The notes under the pieces: model-generated
Seen by the model: the letters and a program-made list of their open reading frames with translations, nothing else
Databases searched by the model: none
Told to the model about the DNA's origin: nothing
Position numbers and translations under genes: made by a program
Shown here: positions 52,752 to 60,755 of the stretch, in pieces
Layout: every line of letters starts with the position of its first letter
How positions within the stretch are numbered: position 1 is the first letter of the stretch
Assembly: GCA_903919125.1 (NCBI GenBank)
Contig: CAIXGS010000061.1
Coordinates: forward strand, 62,001-126,000
Length of the DNA stretch: 64,000 nucleotides
Source of the DNA: an uncultured Spartobacteria bacterium
GTDB taxonomy: Bacteria > Verrucomicrobiota > Verrucomicrobiia > Chthoniobacterales > Chthoniobacteraceae
Direction: 5' to 3'

Positions 52752-52771
52752 AAAAAGCGGCGGGGTGCCGC
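52752..52771 (-). terminator. Intrinsic terminator of the SRP RNA gene
   Basis: On the minus strand GCGGC-ACCCC-GCCGC (52771-52757) forms a perfect 5-bp stem followed directly by TTTTT (52756-52752). It overlaps the 3' end of the SRP RNA outer stem by four bases. Confidence 0.8.
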
Positions 52772-52861
52772 CAGAGGCTTGCGACAAAAAGGGTCGAACT
52801 ACCGTTGCTGCCTTCCGGCCCTGGCGGGGTTTGCCCGCCCTTAATCCGCATCCCCTGACGG
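52768..52861 (-). ncRNA. ffs: Signal recognition particle RNA (4.5S, small type)
   Basis: On the minus strand the sequence GGGCCGGAAGGCAGCAACGG contains the universally conserved domain IV: GGAA tetraloop on a GCC/GGC stem, and the symmetric loop CAGG/AGCA that binds Ffh. Flanking arms pair into one long rod: TGCGGATTAAGGG with CCCTTTTTGTCGCA, and the outer CCGTCAGGGG (52861-52852) with CCTCTGGCGG (52777-52768). The predicted length is about 94 nucleotides, as in the small bacterial SRP RNA with no Alu domain. A promoter at 52869-52896 predicts the same 5' end, and a terminator follows. Confidence 0.93.
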
Positions 52862-52868
52862 CAAGGTC

Positions 52869-52896
52869 ACTATGAACCTCCTGCGGGGAAACTCAA
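52869..52896 (-). promoter_or_regulatory. Sigma-70 promoter of the SRP RNA gene
   Basis: Reading the minus strand: TTGAGT (52896-52891), 16-base spacer, CATAGT (52874-52869). The predicted start lies 7-8 bases on, at about 52862-52861, exactly where the outer stem of the SRP RNA begins. Confidence 0.6.
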
Positions 52897-53078
52897 CCCC
52901 CTCCTGCAATTTTTGCAACGCTTCCGTGCATATCCCGCTTGCAAGAGGGCGCGAGGAGAGGATGATAAGGGGGACAGGATTTTTTCCTTTTGTGCCCAGC
53001 CTTTTTTCTAACCCCCCAGTTTAATCCACCCGTGTTAGCTCTGTCTCACGCGCTCCCCCAAGCCCAAAACTCTTGCGT
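52897..53078. other. Intergenic region between the SRP RNA gene and the coiled-coil gene
   Basis: About 180 bases holding the divergent promoters of ffs (-) and the coiled-coil gene (+). No Shine-Dalgarno stands before the latter. Nothing else seen. Together with the stretch 52560-52751, which holds only short meaningless frames, this makes about 520 bases without a protein gene. Confidence 0.4.
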
Positions 53079-53933
53079 ATGACTAGGATATTTCTCATCA
53101 TAACTATAGTGTTTTCATTGGCTTCTGCCCTGCTGGCTTTCCTTACTAAGGAGAAGGCTGGAGAACTCGCCAAGAAACTGGACGACACCACCGCCGTTTC
53201 CGGGTCACTTAAATCCGACAATTTAAAACTGAAGGAGGACAAGAAGGCGGCTTCCGAGAAAATCGGCGAACTCAACAACGAAACCGCCGCAGTTAAAACA
53301 CAGTTAGAAACGTTGCGAGCCGACATCAAGTCTAAAGAGACAGAACTCGCTGCACTCCAACAAGCTAAGCAGGACGCTACCGCTCAGGTTGCCAAGTTGA
53401 AAAAGCAAATCGAGGAGACCACCATCCCGGTTGTGCCCGCCAAGGATCCAGTTATGGAGGAAAAGCTCGCCGCGCTGGACGCCGAGCTGAAGAAAAAAGA
53501 ACAAGCTGCAGCTGACGAAAAGGCGAAGCTCACCCAAGAGCTACAACAGTTGAAGGTCAAGGTCGCGGAGGCATCCAAGGCGACGGGACCGGGAGGAGTT
53601 AAAATAGGTTCAGACGGCAAGCCCGTGGCTCAATCTGCGCGTCCTCCTTCTGGAGTGATCGTGGCGTACAATGAAGGCTGGAATTTTGTGGTGGTGAATT
53701 TGGGCGACAAAAACGGGGTGACTCCCGAAAGCAAGCTGGTCGTTTTCAGGGGAGGTAAAGTCATTGCCAAGTTGAAGGTCACCGAAGTTCGGCCGACGCA
53801 TTTATCGGCGGGATTGGTTTACCCTGAGGGCCGAAACCTTGAGGCCGTTCAAACCGGCGATCTTGTGGTGTTTTCCAAGCCTGAAGCGCCCGTAGCGGAT
53901 GCTTCTCCTAACCTGCGCGCATCCATCCCGTAA
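53079..53933 (+). CDS. Membrane-anchored coiled-coil protein with C-terminal beta domain
   Basis: The 284-residue protein has a membrane helix at about 5-23 (IFLIITIVFSLASALLAFL), then a long Lys/Glu/Ala-rich coiled coil at about 28-165 with a short proline break near 118 (IPVVPAKDP), and a compact beta domain at about 185-265 containing VIVAYNEGWNFVVVNLGDK and the later LVVFRGGKVIAKLKVTEV. The beta domain resembles those of surface-anchored periplasmic proteins common in Verrucomicrobiota; function is unknown. ATG 53079 is preferred to TTG 53073. It is followed 41 bases later by a tiny lipoprotein gene. Confidence 0.75.
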   Translation: MTRIFLIITIVFSLASALLAFLTKEKAGELAKKLDDTTAVSGSLKSDNLKLKEDKKAASEKIGELNNETAAVKTQLETLRADIKSKETELAALQQAKQDATAQVAKLKKQIEETTIPVVPAKDPVMEEKLAALDAELKKKEQAAADEKAKLTQELQQLKVKVAEASKATGPGGVKIGSDGKPVAQSARPPSGVIVAYNEGWNFVVVNLGDKNGVTPESKLVVFRGGKVIAKLKVTEVRPTHLSAGLVYPEGRNLEAVQTGDLVVFSKPEAPVADASPNLRASIP

Positions 53934-53974
53934 GGCATAGCGCCCCTCTGAAAAAGCAGTATCACTTTATCCTC

Positions 53975-54160
53975 ATGCGTCTCCTTTCCAGAATTTTCGT
54001 GGGGCTCCTGCTTCTTTCCAGTAGTTTGGGTCTCTCGGGTTGCGCAACGACGCCTAAACCTGAGTCTGAAAACAATGTGAGTACGATTCCATGGAATCGG
54101 CCTGCGAGTTGGGAAGGTCGTGGCCCGCTGGGTGGGATGATGATGATGGAAGGAAGGTAG
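53975..54160 (+). CDS. Small lipoprotein
   Basis: The 61-residue protein has a classic lipoprotein signal: Arg near the start, hydrophobic core, and lipobox L-S-G-C with Cys23. The mature part is only about 38 residues: a polar stretch, then STIPWNRPASWEGRGPLGGM and a Met-rich end. The P-W-N-x-P-x-x-W-E-G pattern is, from memory, a recurring small lipoprotein of this phylum. Probably outer- or inner-membrane anchored. It likely shares a transcript with the coiled-coil gene 41 bases upstream. Confidence 0.72.
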   Translation: MRLLSRIFVGLLLLSSSLGLSGCATTPKPESENNVSTIPWNRPASWEGRGPLGGMMMMEGR

Positions 54161-54315
54161 ACGGACAGAGCAGGTTGGAGACGGATCGGGCAGCGGGTTC
54201 TCGTTACGTTGTCGTCACGTAATGACTTTTACAGGGACTTCGTCGATTCAGACAGCTCGGTAACTCTTTGCATCCGCTTGCGCTCTGAGGACAGAACTGG
54301 GAGCGCGTGTGAGTT

Positions 54316-54720
54316 TTATTGCTGCCCGAAACTGACCGGCTGGGTGTCCACGGGGACTTGGAGGACTCCAGGCGGCTTGGCTGGGGCGGTGGTTGTTGCC
54401 GCTGGAATGGGGGCAAGGCGCTGTGCGAGAACACTATCATCTTTGCGAGGGTTAAGGGCTCCAGAGGGCCGAATCCAGAAAATTGCCCCCAAACCGATGG
54501 CAAAAAGAGCCGCTAAACTCGCTAAATATACTGGGGTACTCACACTGTATTCTCCCAGATAAGTGCCCAATCGATCTGCTGCGATCCGCCAAAGTGAACG
54601 GTGCAAAAGTTCTTCGCGCTGCCGCAGATGAAGCTGTTTTAGCAGCTTTTGCGGGTAATCAGCGGGCATCTGCATCTGGGCGCGCTCTTTGAGTAGCGAC
54701 TTAAGTTGTTCCTGTGTCAT
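54316..54720 (-). CDS. Small single-pass membrane protein, candidate anti-sigma factor
   Basis: The 134-residue protein starts with a charged, helical cytoplasmic part (MTQEQLKSLLKERAQMQMPA, about 1-65), one membrane helix at about 66-85 (YLASLAALFAIGLGAIFWI), and a Pro/Ala/Thr-rich outer tail. It begins 34 bases after the ECF sigma gene on the same strand. The position and topology fit an anti-sigma factor, but there is no zinc-binding H-x-x-x-C-x-x-C motif, so the assignment rests on context. The upstream part of its open frame overlapping the sigma gene is not coding. Confidence 0.6.
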   Translation of the reverse strand: MTQEQLKSLLKERAQMQMPADYPQKLLKQLHLRQREELLHRSLWRIAADRLGTYLGEYSVSTPVYLASLAALFAIGLGAIFWIRPSGALNPRKDDSVLAQRLAPIPAATTTAPAKPPGVLQVPVDTQPVSFGQQ

Positions 54721-54754
54721 GGGACGACGGTGGATTCGGGGTGTTGAGAATACT

Positions 54755-55810
54755 CTACGCGGGTTTCTGCGAGGTGCTGGATGGGAAGGAAGGCGCGGAG
54801 GGAAAAGAAGGGTGCGTTTCAGGCTGAAAATCAGTGAGGTACCCTTGTAAAAGACGGTGGGCATAAAAAAGGCGCGACCGCACCGTCCCCTCGGAAACCC
54901 CAAGGATGGTGGAGATTTCGGCATGCGCCAGACCTTGAATATCAAACATAACCACCACGGCGCGGTGCTCTGGAGTGAGCCTCTCCAAAGCCTCACCCAA
55001 CCGGATCTGCAACTCACTCAAATTGGCTTCGGAATGCGGCGTCTGCGTGCTGATCAGCGCGGGGTGCAGCGTTGCTTCCTCGGCCGGGGAGCCTAGTGGC
55101 GTGGCAACCCCTTGGGATGGAAACGCGCGCGCATCCAAACTGATCGCCTGCCGTTTATTGCGGCGCCTGAGGAAATTAATCGTCATGTTTACCGCGATGG
55201 AATGAATCCAAGTCGTAAACTTTGCGGCGCCTCGGAAACCGGCTAAGGAACGGTAGACCTTTGTCCAGACGTCTTGGAGGAGATCGTTGGCATCGTCATG
55301 ATTCGCTGTCATTTGAAACACTAGGGAATAAAGCTTCCCTGAGTGTTTCACAACGAGTGAGTCAAACGCGGCGGCATCCCCGGACTGGGCACGGGCGACC
55401 CAAGCCACGTCTTCGAGGTGGCTGCTGGCAGGATCGGACTGGGCTTCGGGTTGCACGTGGGCAGAAGGCCGCGATGCGGAAAGCTGCGGTGGCGCGGCGC
55501 TCTCGAGGAAGGGAGCAGACTCGTCTGCTTCGCTTTCTTGGGAAGTGTGTTTGTTGTGCGGTCCCACAGCCTTACTTTTAGCAGGCCGTTGTCGCCAAGT
55601 CTCTGAAGAAAGCAGCGCCTCCCTAGGCAGCGGGCAGGGGGCAAATAAAGCGTCGCTCAAAGCGCAGGATAAAACGCCAAGGTCGACCTCATCCGAGTTG
55701 TCGGCTTGCTCACTAACGTGCTTACCAACGTGCTCAACAGCGTCTTGAACAAAGATCGGTATGGATGTTAGCCGAGTGGGTGATCGGAAATAGACTGGGG
55801 CTCTGCTCAT
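54755..55810 (-). CDS. ECF sigma-70 factor with a long N-terminal extension
   Basis: The 351-residue protein has sigma region 2 at about 130-215 (DAAAFDSLVVKHSGKLYSLV, DDANDLLQDVWTKVYRSLAG, TTWIHSIAVNMTINFLRRR) and region 4 at about 270-330 (LTPEHRAVVVMFDIQGLAHA, then GVSEGTVRSRLFYAHRLL). ECF factors are normally near 190 residues; here some 125 residues precede region 2, polar and Ser/Ala/Glu-rich with no fold I recognise. ATG 55810 is backed by a good ribosome binding site (GAGGTGAGG), so the extension is probably real; GTG 55456 would give a 233-residue protein. It is followed by a small membrane protein, the likely anti-sigma partner. Confidence 0.88.
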   Translation of the reverse strand: MSRAPVYFRSPTRLTSIPIFVQDAVEHVGKHVSEQADNSDEVDLGVLSCALSDALFAPCPLPREALLSSETWRQRPAKSKAVGPHNKHTSQESEADESAPFLESAAPPQLSASRPSAHVQPEAQSDPASSHLEDVAWVARAQSGDAAAFDSLVVKHSGKLYSLVFQMTANHDDANDLLQDVWTKVYRSLAGFRGAAKFTTWIHSIAVNMTINFLRRRNKRQAISLDARAFPSQGVATPLGSPAEEATLHPALISTQTPHSEANLSELQIRLGEALERLTPEHRAVVVMFDIQGLAHAEISTILGVSEGTVRSRLFYAHRLLQGYLTDFQPETHPSFPSAPSFPSSTSQKPA

Positions 55811-56073
55811 AGATTCCTCACCTCGTCTGACAAAGGAGACGCATGAGATGTTCAATCAGGAATCAGAAAGGGAAATCTGTCCTGAGAATCACGAGGAGCC
55901 TGGCCGTTTATTTTGCGCTTTCTAGAAAAGCCATCGCAAGTCCAACTCTATCCCAGAGAGACGCTTAGGAGCATTGCAAAACATTCGTTGGCGCGGCCTT
56001 AGTACCTCCTGCGCTGGGAAAATCCAGTCAGCGCGTGGTGTGTATACTCCGCAAGCAAATCAATATCACCGTA
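55811..56073. other. Intergenic region between larE and the ECF sigma gene
   Basis: 263 bases on the minus-strand side of the sigma gene start. It contains the ribosome binding site just before 55810 and presumably the sigma promoter. I looked for an ECF-type GGAAC/GTC autoregulatory promoter and found no clear match. No gene or RNA seen. Confidence 0.45.
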
Positions 56074-56880
56074 TTAGGCAGACTTATATCCGTCTTTATC
56101 GATCTCTACCGTTGCGTAGCCTACGGCCTTAAGACCTGCTTCCAAAGACGCACCCACCGTTGAAAGTTGCGGCATCTCCACTGGCGAGATTTGGACTTTG
56201 GCCTGCGGGGCGTCTCCCTCTTGGGCCATGTGCCGGACACGGAACACGGAAAAGCCAAGGCTGCGCACCCAATCCTCCGCGGCCTCAACCATGGCGAGCA
56301 CATCGGGGGTCACAGGAGTGCCGTGCGGGATGCGAGAGGAGAGGCAGGGTTGGGCGGGGGCATCAGCCGTGGCCAAACCAAGCGCGCGGGAGGCGGCGCG
56401 AATCTCGTCCTTATTGAGACCAGCGTCACGCAAAGGGGCAAGCACTTTGAATTCTGCGGCGGCCTCGCGGCCCGGGCGGACCTGGCGCATATCATCGGCG
56501 TTTTCTCCGTAAGCGAGGCCCTTGAAGTGGCGTCTCGCCGCAAGAGACTCTAATTGCATAAAAAGCTCAGCCTTACAGAAGTAGCACCGGTTCAGCGGGT
56601 TTTTCGCGTAGTCCGGATTTTGTAGCTCGCCTGTTGCCACCACCTCTACCGGCGCATCCAGCTCCTTGGCTAGAGTCAACGCAGCGGCAAGCGCCTTGCG
56701 CGGCAAACTCGCGCTATCGGCAATAACCCCCAGCATCCCGTCGGCGCCCAGTGTGTTGCGGGCCTCCGCCAGCAAGTAAGCGCTGTCCACACCGCCTGAA
56801 TAGGCGATGAGCAAGGGAGCATGGGCGCGAAGGATATTACGGAGTATATCCTGCTTGGCCCGAAGCGATTCCGACAGCAT
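56074..56880 (-). CDS. larE: ATP-dependent sacrificial sulfur transferase LarE
   Basis: PP-loop enzyme that activates and thiolates the nicotinate-derived precursor of the nickel-pincer cofactor. The 268-residue length fits. The PP-loop SGGVDS is at 28-33. NRCYFCKAEL at about 97-106 supplies two Cys (99 and 102), and Cys179 in QPCLSSRIPHG probably corresponds to the sacrificial Cys of the Lactobacillus enzyme. Three such Cys could also form a [4Fe-4S]-bound LarE. larB, larC and larA are not in the window, so this LarE may serve another sulfur-insertion reaction. It lies five bases after hemQ. Confidence 0.85.
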   Translation of the reverse strand: MLSESLRAKQDILRNILRAHAPLLIAYSGGVDSAYLLAEARNTLGADGMLGVIADSASLPRKALAAALTLAKELDAPVEVVATGELQNPDYAKNPLNRCYFCKAELFMQLESLAARRHFKGLAYGENADDMRQVRPGREAAAEFKVLAPLRDAGLNKDEIRAASRALGLATADAPAQPCLSSRIPHGTPVTPDVLAMVEAAEDWVRSLGFSVFRVRHMAQEGDAPQAKVQISPVEMPQLSTVGASLEAGLKAVGYATVEIDKDGYKSA

Positions 56881-56885
56881 AAAGG

Positions 56886-57710
56886 TTAAATGAGCACCCG
56901 GCGAAAAAGTTCGTCCAGGGGAAGGCTCAGCCCGATATAAAAGTCGCCGAACTCCGCAAACTTCACGCTCACCGGATCGAATCGCATCTTATAGACGATG
57001 TCCTTGATCCAGAACGTGTCGTGGGCAAAGAGGGTGACACCCCATTCGGCGTCATCCAACCCAGTGCTGCCGGTGATCAGTTGAAGCACCTTTCCGTGGT
57101 ATTGGCGCCCTACCCGACCATGCCCAGCCATCAGTGCCTTACGTTCTTGGAAGGACAAATCGTACCAGTTTTGAGAAGGAGCGCGCCGTTTGCTCATGGG
57201 GTAAAAGCAGAAGACTTCCCATGTCGGCAGAGTGGGGTAAAGCTTGTCCTTGCCGTACTTAGCCATGCGGGCTTGAAATTCGGCGAGGCCCTTGTCGAAC
57301 TCCGGCGTCCCAGGCTGCAGGTTTTGCTCCTTCTCCAAAGTGACTGCGTATTCCTCAGGGGTGGAAATGTATTCACTTTCCTCGGTAAGCGAGAGGAAGC
57401 TGTAAACTGGGGTCAAGACGTCTGGGCCCAGACCGAGGGAGAGTCGCTTTTCGTAACCGTTGGCGACGTGCAAGTCTGGGGTTAGGAGCATGAAGCAGAT
57501 GTCGGCTTTGGGAGTAACGACGCTGAAAACGAGAAGCTGCGTGTTTTCTGTAGCGCGGATCTCCTGAATGAGCTCGGTGAGCTGAGTTTTGGCCGTGATG
57601 CGCTCTTCGGAAGAAAGCATCGACCACTGGCCATGTTCCACTCGGTAAAAGAGATGGAGAACGTGCCAGCCTTTTTCTGGAATAACGGAGTTGGTTACAG
57701 AATCGGACAT
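56886..57710 (-). CDS. hemQ: Coproheme decarboxylase HemQ
   Basis: Last enzyme of the coproporphyrin-dependent haem pathway: removes two propionates' carboxyls from coproheme. The 274-residue protein belongs to the chlorite-dismutase-like family. The catalytic Tyr170 in CFYPMSKRR and the proximal His197 in LMAGHGRVGR are 27 residues apart, the same spacing as Tyr147 and His174 in characterised HemQ. The closing ITGSTGLDDAEWGVTLFAHD is typical. It lies 30 bases after fmt and five before larE, in an operon-like run. hemG/hemY and cpfC are not in the window. Confidence 0.92.
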   Translation of the reverse strand: MSDSVTNSVIPEKGWHVLHLFYRVEHGQWSMLSSEERITAKTQLTELIQEIRATENTQLLVFSVVTPKADICFMLLTPDLHVANGYEKRLSLGLGPDVLTPVYSFLSLTEESEYISTPEEYAVTLEKEQNLQPGTPEFDKGLAEFQARMAKYGKDKLYPTLPTWEVFCFYPMSKRRAPSQNWYDLSFQERKALMAGHGRVGRQYHGKVLQLITGSTGLDDAEWGVTLFAHDTFWIKDIVYKMRFDPVSVKFAEFGDFYIGLSLPLDELFRRVLI

Positions 57711-57740
57711 TGGCCTATGATGCGTTCTGTGTACCGAGCG

Positions 57741-58709
57741 TCAAGGAAGGGCCGCGCCGCCGAGCACAATCCCGGGTGAAATCGGGTTGCCCCTGAGGAA
57801 ATCGCGCGTTTGCATTCTGCGCTTTCCTTCAAGCTGCACCTCTCCCAACCAAACGCCCGCCTCGCCAGCTGCAACGAGCACTCCACGAGACTCGACGCTC
57901 AAAACAGTGCCAGGAGCGGCGCCACGGCAGGGAACGCGACTTTGAATCACCGAAAATATTTTGAGCTTACGGCCTGGATCTGTTGAAGATGCAGGCGAGG
58001 GTAGCCTCGTGTAGGCACCGGGCCAGGGGTTCATGGCGCGGACTTTACGATCCACTGCGAGGGGCGATTCCCAAGTGATCCAGCCGTCCTCGCGGGTGAG
58101 TTTTTTTGCGTAAGTGACGTGAGCGGGATCTTGTGGGAAGCGCGGAGCAACGCCCTTCTCGAGCAGTGCGAGTGCTTCTGCAAGAGCCTCTGGAGCGAGG
58201 ATCGCCAGTCTGTCATGGAGCGTCCCACCAGTTTCTCTGCGGCGCAGTGGAAGGCGCTTTTCCAAAAGAATATCTCCTGTATCCAACCCCTCGGCCATGT
58301 ACATGACCGTGATCCCCGAATCGGAGTCTCCCGCTTCTATGGCCGCTTGAATGGGCGCTGCACCGCGATGTCTTGGCAGAAGGGAGGCGTGCAGGTTGAG
58401 GCAGGCGCGGGTGGGCAATTCCAGCACTGTACTCGGCAAAATCTGGCCGTACGCCATGACCACGAGGACTTCCGGGGCCAAGGATCGCAACGCTTCGACG
58501 GCGTCTGGAGCCCGCAGTTTGAGGGGTTGCTGAAGCGCCAGTCCCTCCCGTTGCGCAACCTGTTTGATCGCCGATGCTTGCAGCTCCTGATGCCGACCAA
58601 CCGGCTTATCCGGCTGGGTAAGCACTCCCGCTACGCAGTGAGACGAGGCCAGCAACCACTCCAACGAAGGCACTCCGATATCGCCAGTTCCTGCAAAAAC
58701 AATACGCAT
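57741..58709 (-). CDS. fmt: Methionyl-tRNA formyltransferase
   Basis: Formylates initiator Met-tRNA with 10-formyl-THF. The 322-residue protein starts MRIVFAGTGDIGVPSLEWLL and has the formyl-THF site HASLLPRHRGAAPIQAAI with Asn/His/Asp elements (LNLHASLLPRHRG) near 105-120 and LDTGDIL near 145. A full C-terminal tRNA-binding domain follows. It begins 11 bases after adk on the same strand and 30 bases before hemQ. The usual partner def (peptide deformylase) is not in the window. Confidence 0.95.
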   Translation of the reverse strand: MRIVFAGTGDIGVPSLEWLLASSHCVAGVLTQPDKPVGRHQELQASAIKQVAQREGLALQQPLKLRAPDAVEALRSLAPEVLVVMAYGQILPSTVLELPTRACLNLHASLLPRHRGAAPIQAAIEAGDSDSGITVMYMAEGLDTGDILLEKRLPLRRRETGGTLHDRLAILAPEALAEALALLEKGVAPRFPQDPAHVTYAKKLTREDGWITWESPLAVDRKVRAMNPWPGAYTRLPSPASSTDPGRKLKIFSVIQSRVPCRGAAPGTVLSVESRGVLVAAGEAGVWLGEVQLEGKRRMQTRDFLRGNPISPGIVLGGAALP

Positions 58710-58720
58710 TTAGCTTGAAA

Positions 58721-59302
58721 CTAATCGTTTATAATGGCGGTCAGAATGTCGTAAGTGACTTTCACAGGAGGTTGCGTCGCATCAATGTTGAGCACCTTCC
58801 CGGGGCCGTAAAAGTCTAGCACAGGCTTGGATTCGTTTTCGTAAGTGATCAAACGTCTGCGAATGGTTTCCTCGTTCGCATCGTCAAAGCGGTTCTCCTT
58901 TAAGGCGCGCTTTTTAAGGCGGGAAACCAGAGCGTCACGGTCTGGACAAGAGAGATGGAATACGCGTTTGACCTCGAGAATATCCCGCATGATTTCAGCT
59001 TGGCGCACGTTCCGAGGAATGCCATCGAGCACGAGGGAGTCGATGTCCGGCTTAAACTTACGCGAACCAACCATGTCTCCAATCACGGCCATCCACAGGC
59101 GCACGGTCATTTCATCGGGGACGAGTTCGCCCCGGCTGGAGTATTGGAGGAAGGCCTCCCCCAGCGGAGTGCGGGTGTCCAGCGAGCGAAAGACATCGCC
59201 ACAAGCACAGTGGAAAAAGCGGGGGATAGTTCCCAGCACCTTGCCCTGAGTACCTTTACCAGCACCGGGCGCCCCAAAGATGAGATAAGTGCCGTATTTC
59301 AT
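58721..59302 (-). CDS. adk: Adenylate kinase (short-LID form)
   Basis: Nucleoside monophosphate kinase of 193 residues: AMP plus ATP to two ADP. P-loop FGAPGAGKGTQ at 9-19, CACGDVFR in place of the usual S-G-D-M-x-R, VLDGIPRNVRQAE near 88. The LID is only a short loop (LKKRALKENRFDDANEETIR), so there is no zinc-type LID domain. The ATG at 59302 matches the family start; the frame runs further upstream. CMP/UMP kinase is a possible alternative because of the short LID. First gene of the adk-fmt-hemQ-larE run. Confidence 0.85.
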   Translation of the reverse strand: MKYGTYLIFGAPGAGKGTQGKVLGTIPRFFHCACGDVFRSLDTRTPLGEAFLQYSSRGELVPDEMTVRLWMAVIGDMVGSRKFKPDIDSLVLDGIPRNVRQAEIMRDILEVKRVFHLSCPDRDALVSRLKKRALKENRFDDANEETIRRRLITYENESKPVLDFYGPGKVLNIDATQPPVKVTYDILTAIIND

Positions 59303-59594
59303 GCGTCCATCGACCATCCGAAAAAGCGGGGCGAGTAGCAAGCGGGTAAACCACAACGGTCTTTCGAGGCGCGGTTTCTCCTTTTTGCTCGGCCCAGACG
59401 GTTGTGCACCGTTGGAAAACCGGAAGTCTATTTGTTGATAATGAGTGACTTGAGAAGAAATAATCTCCTCAAGTCAGTCTTTCTCCACACCTTTTCTTGC
59501 AACAAACAGTGAAGGTGCTCCGCTCCAAAAACCCTTGTAATCAGACGGTTACAGATCACGACAATGAACTTGGCGGGATTCCGCAGGTCTGTGA
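59303..59594. promoter_or_regulatory. Intergenic region with a hairpin between the REC-CheX gene and adk
   Basis: 292 bases. A 9-bp inverted repeat TGACTTGAG (59446-59454) and CTCAAGTCA (59468-59476) lies in the middle, with a 13-base loop. Without a T-run on the minus strand it is not a clear terminator of the REC-CheX gene. The region must also hold the adk operon promoter. No gene seen. Confidence 0.45.
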
Positions 59595-60755
59595 TTACGC
59601 GCCGCGGAATAAGTCCATGATCGTAGGGCACTCCATCACGCTCAGCGGGCGGAGGCGACCTTCGCCAGTGAGTTTTTGTCGCAGCATGGTGAGGTTGCGT
59701 TCCTCGATCATAGTCCCTCGATTGAGCAGGTTAAGGCTGCCACCCGGAGCGATCGGCAGGGCCTCCACGGTGACGTCGTTTATTTGCAGGGTCTCGACGG
59801 TCTTGCGATTTACATTCCGGCTGCAGACGTAGAGGGACACCGACAAAAGGATGCCGGCGGCGTTAAGGCAGATGCGGACGCGGTCTACCATGAACGCGTT
59901 TAATTTGGGCAAATTCGCGGTGGCGACCGCCTTGGGCACTACAGCCGTGATTACCTCGTGGCCTTCGCCTTGAAGGCCCGCTTTAATCGCTCCCTGAACG
60001 ATGTTTACGACTTCACCGAGGGTGTCGAGAGCATCGCGGCCGGATTCAGCGGGCATTCCGGTTAGCGTCTGGAAAAGGAGCATCGCAGACTTGCGGTCGG
60101 ATTCCACAAGGACGTCCACCCAGAGGGAAGCCTGCGGGGCGACGATTGCGCACCACATGGCAAACGTAGGTTCTTTATCTGCAAATACGTGCTTCTCGAC
60201 CTCTTGAATCGAATCAAGCCCGAGTCCACCTATAGCCTCTACCAGTGTTGGACCCGAGTTGGTGAGCGTCTGAATCTTACGAAATTTGTCGTGGAGAACA
60301 GTGGCGGTGGCTCGAACGTTGGGCGGCGTGGGTTCCAGAACCGCCTCTGGTTGGGCTCCTCCCGAAGCGGCAGCACCGTCTAGGCGGCGGACAAATCGAT
60401 GCGCTGCATCTGCCTTGGCACGAATGACCTCCTTATTCATCGGGAACACCAAAACGTCGGAGGCCCCTGAATTCAGCCCGTCGACGACGACCTTTGGATC
60501 GCCGCTCAAGGTGACAATAAAGGGCACGATGATGTTGTCCGCCGTGCGATTCAAAAAACGTTTTGAAAGGTCTTGAGCAGACGGAGCGGTCAACTCGTCG
60601 CTCAAGAAAGCAAGTACAGGGCTCTTGCTTTCGTTAAGGTAAGTAAAAGCGGAAGAACCGTCCTCCACAGATTCGACTCCCCACCCTGTCGGCTGAACGG
60701 CTTTGGAAATAGCGTCTCTCATGAGCGGATTAGGATCCGCAATCAGGATTTTCAT
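59595..60755 (-). CDS. Receiver domain fused to a CheX/CheC-like phosphatase domain
   Basis: The 386-residue protein has an N-terminal receiver domain at about 1-125 (MKILIADPNPLMRDAISKAV; candidate phospho-Asp53 in AFLSDELTAP; a Lys near 108 in VFPMNKEVIRAK), an Ala/Pro linker, and a CheX-like domain from about 180. The latter carries LGEVVNIVQGAIKAGL with the E-x-x-N pair used by CheC/CheX to hydrolyse CheY-P. The last 60 residues (RNVNRKTVETLQ onward) are not assigned. It is divergent from cheA. Likely role: phosphorylation sink or self-inactivating response regulator of this pathway; inferred. Confidence 0.75.
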   Translation of the reverse strand: MKILIADPNPLMRDAISKAVQPTGWGVESVEDGSSAFTYLNESKSPVLAFLSDELTAPSAQDLSKRFLNRTADNIIVPFIVTLSGDPKVVVDGLNSGASDVLVFPMNKEVIRAKADAAHRFVRRLDGAAASGGAQPEAVLEPTPPNVRATATVLHDKFRKIQTLTNSGPTLVEAIGGLGLDSIQEVEKHVFADKEPTFAMWCAIVAPQASLWVDVLVESDRKSAMLLFQTLTGMPAESGRDALDTLGEVVNIVQGAIKAGLQGEGHEVITAVVPKAVATANLPKLNAFMVDRVRICLNAAGILLSVSLYVCSRNVNRKTVETLQINDVTVEALPIAPGGSLNLLNRGTMIEERNLTMLRQKLTGEGRLRPLSVMECPTIMDLFRGA

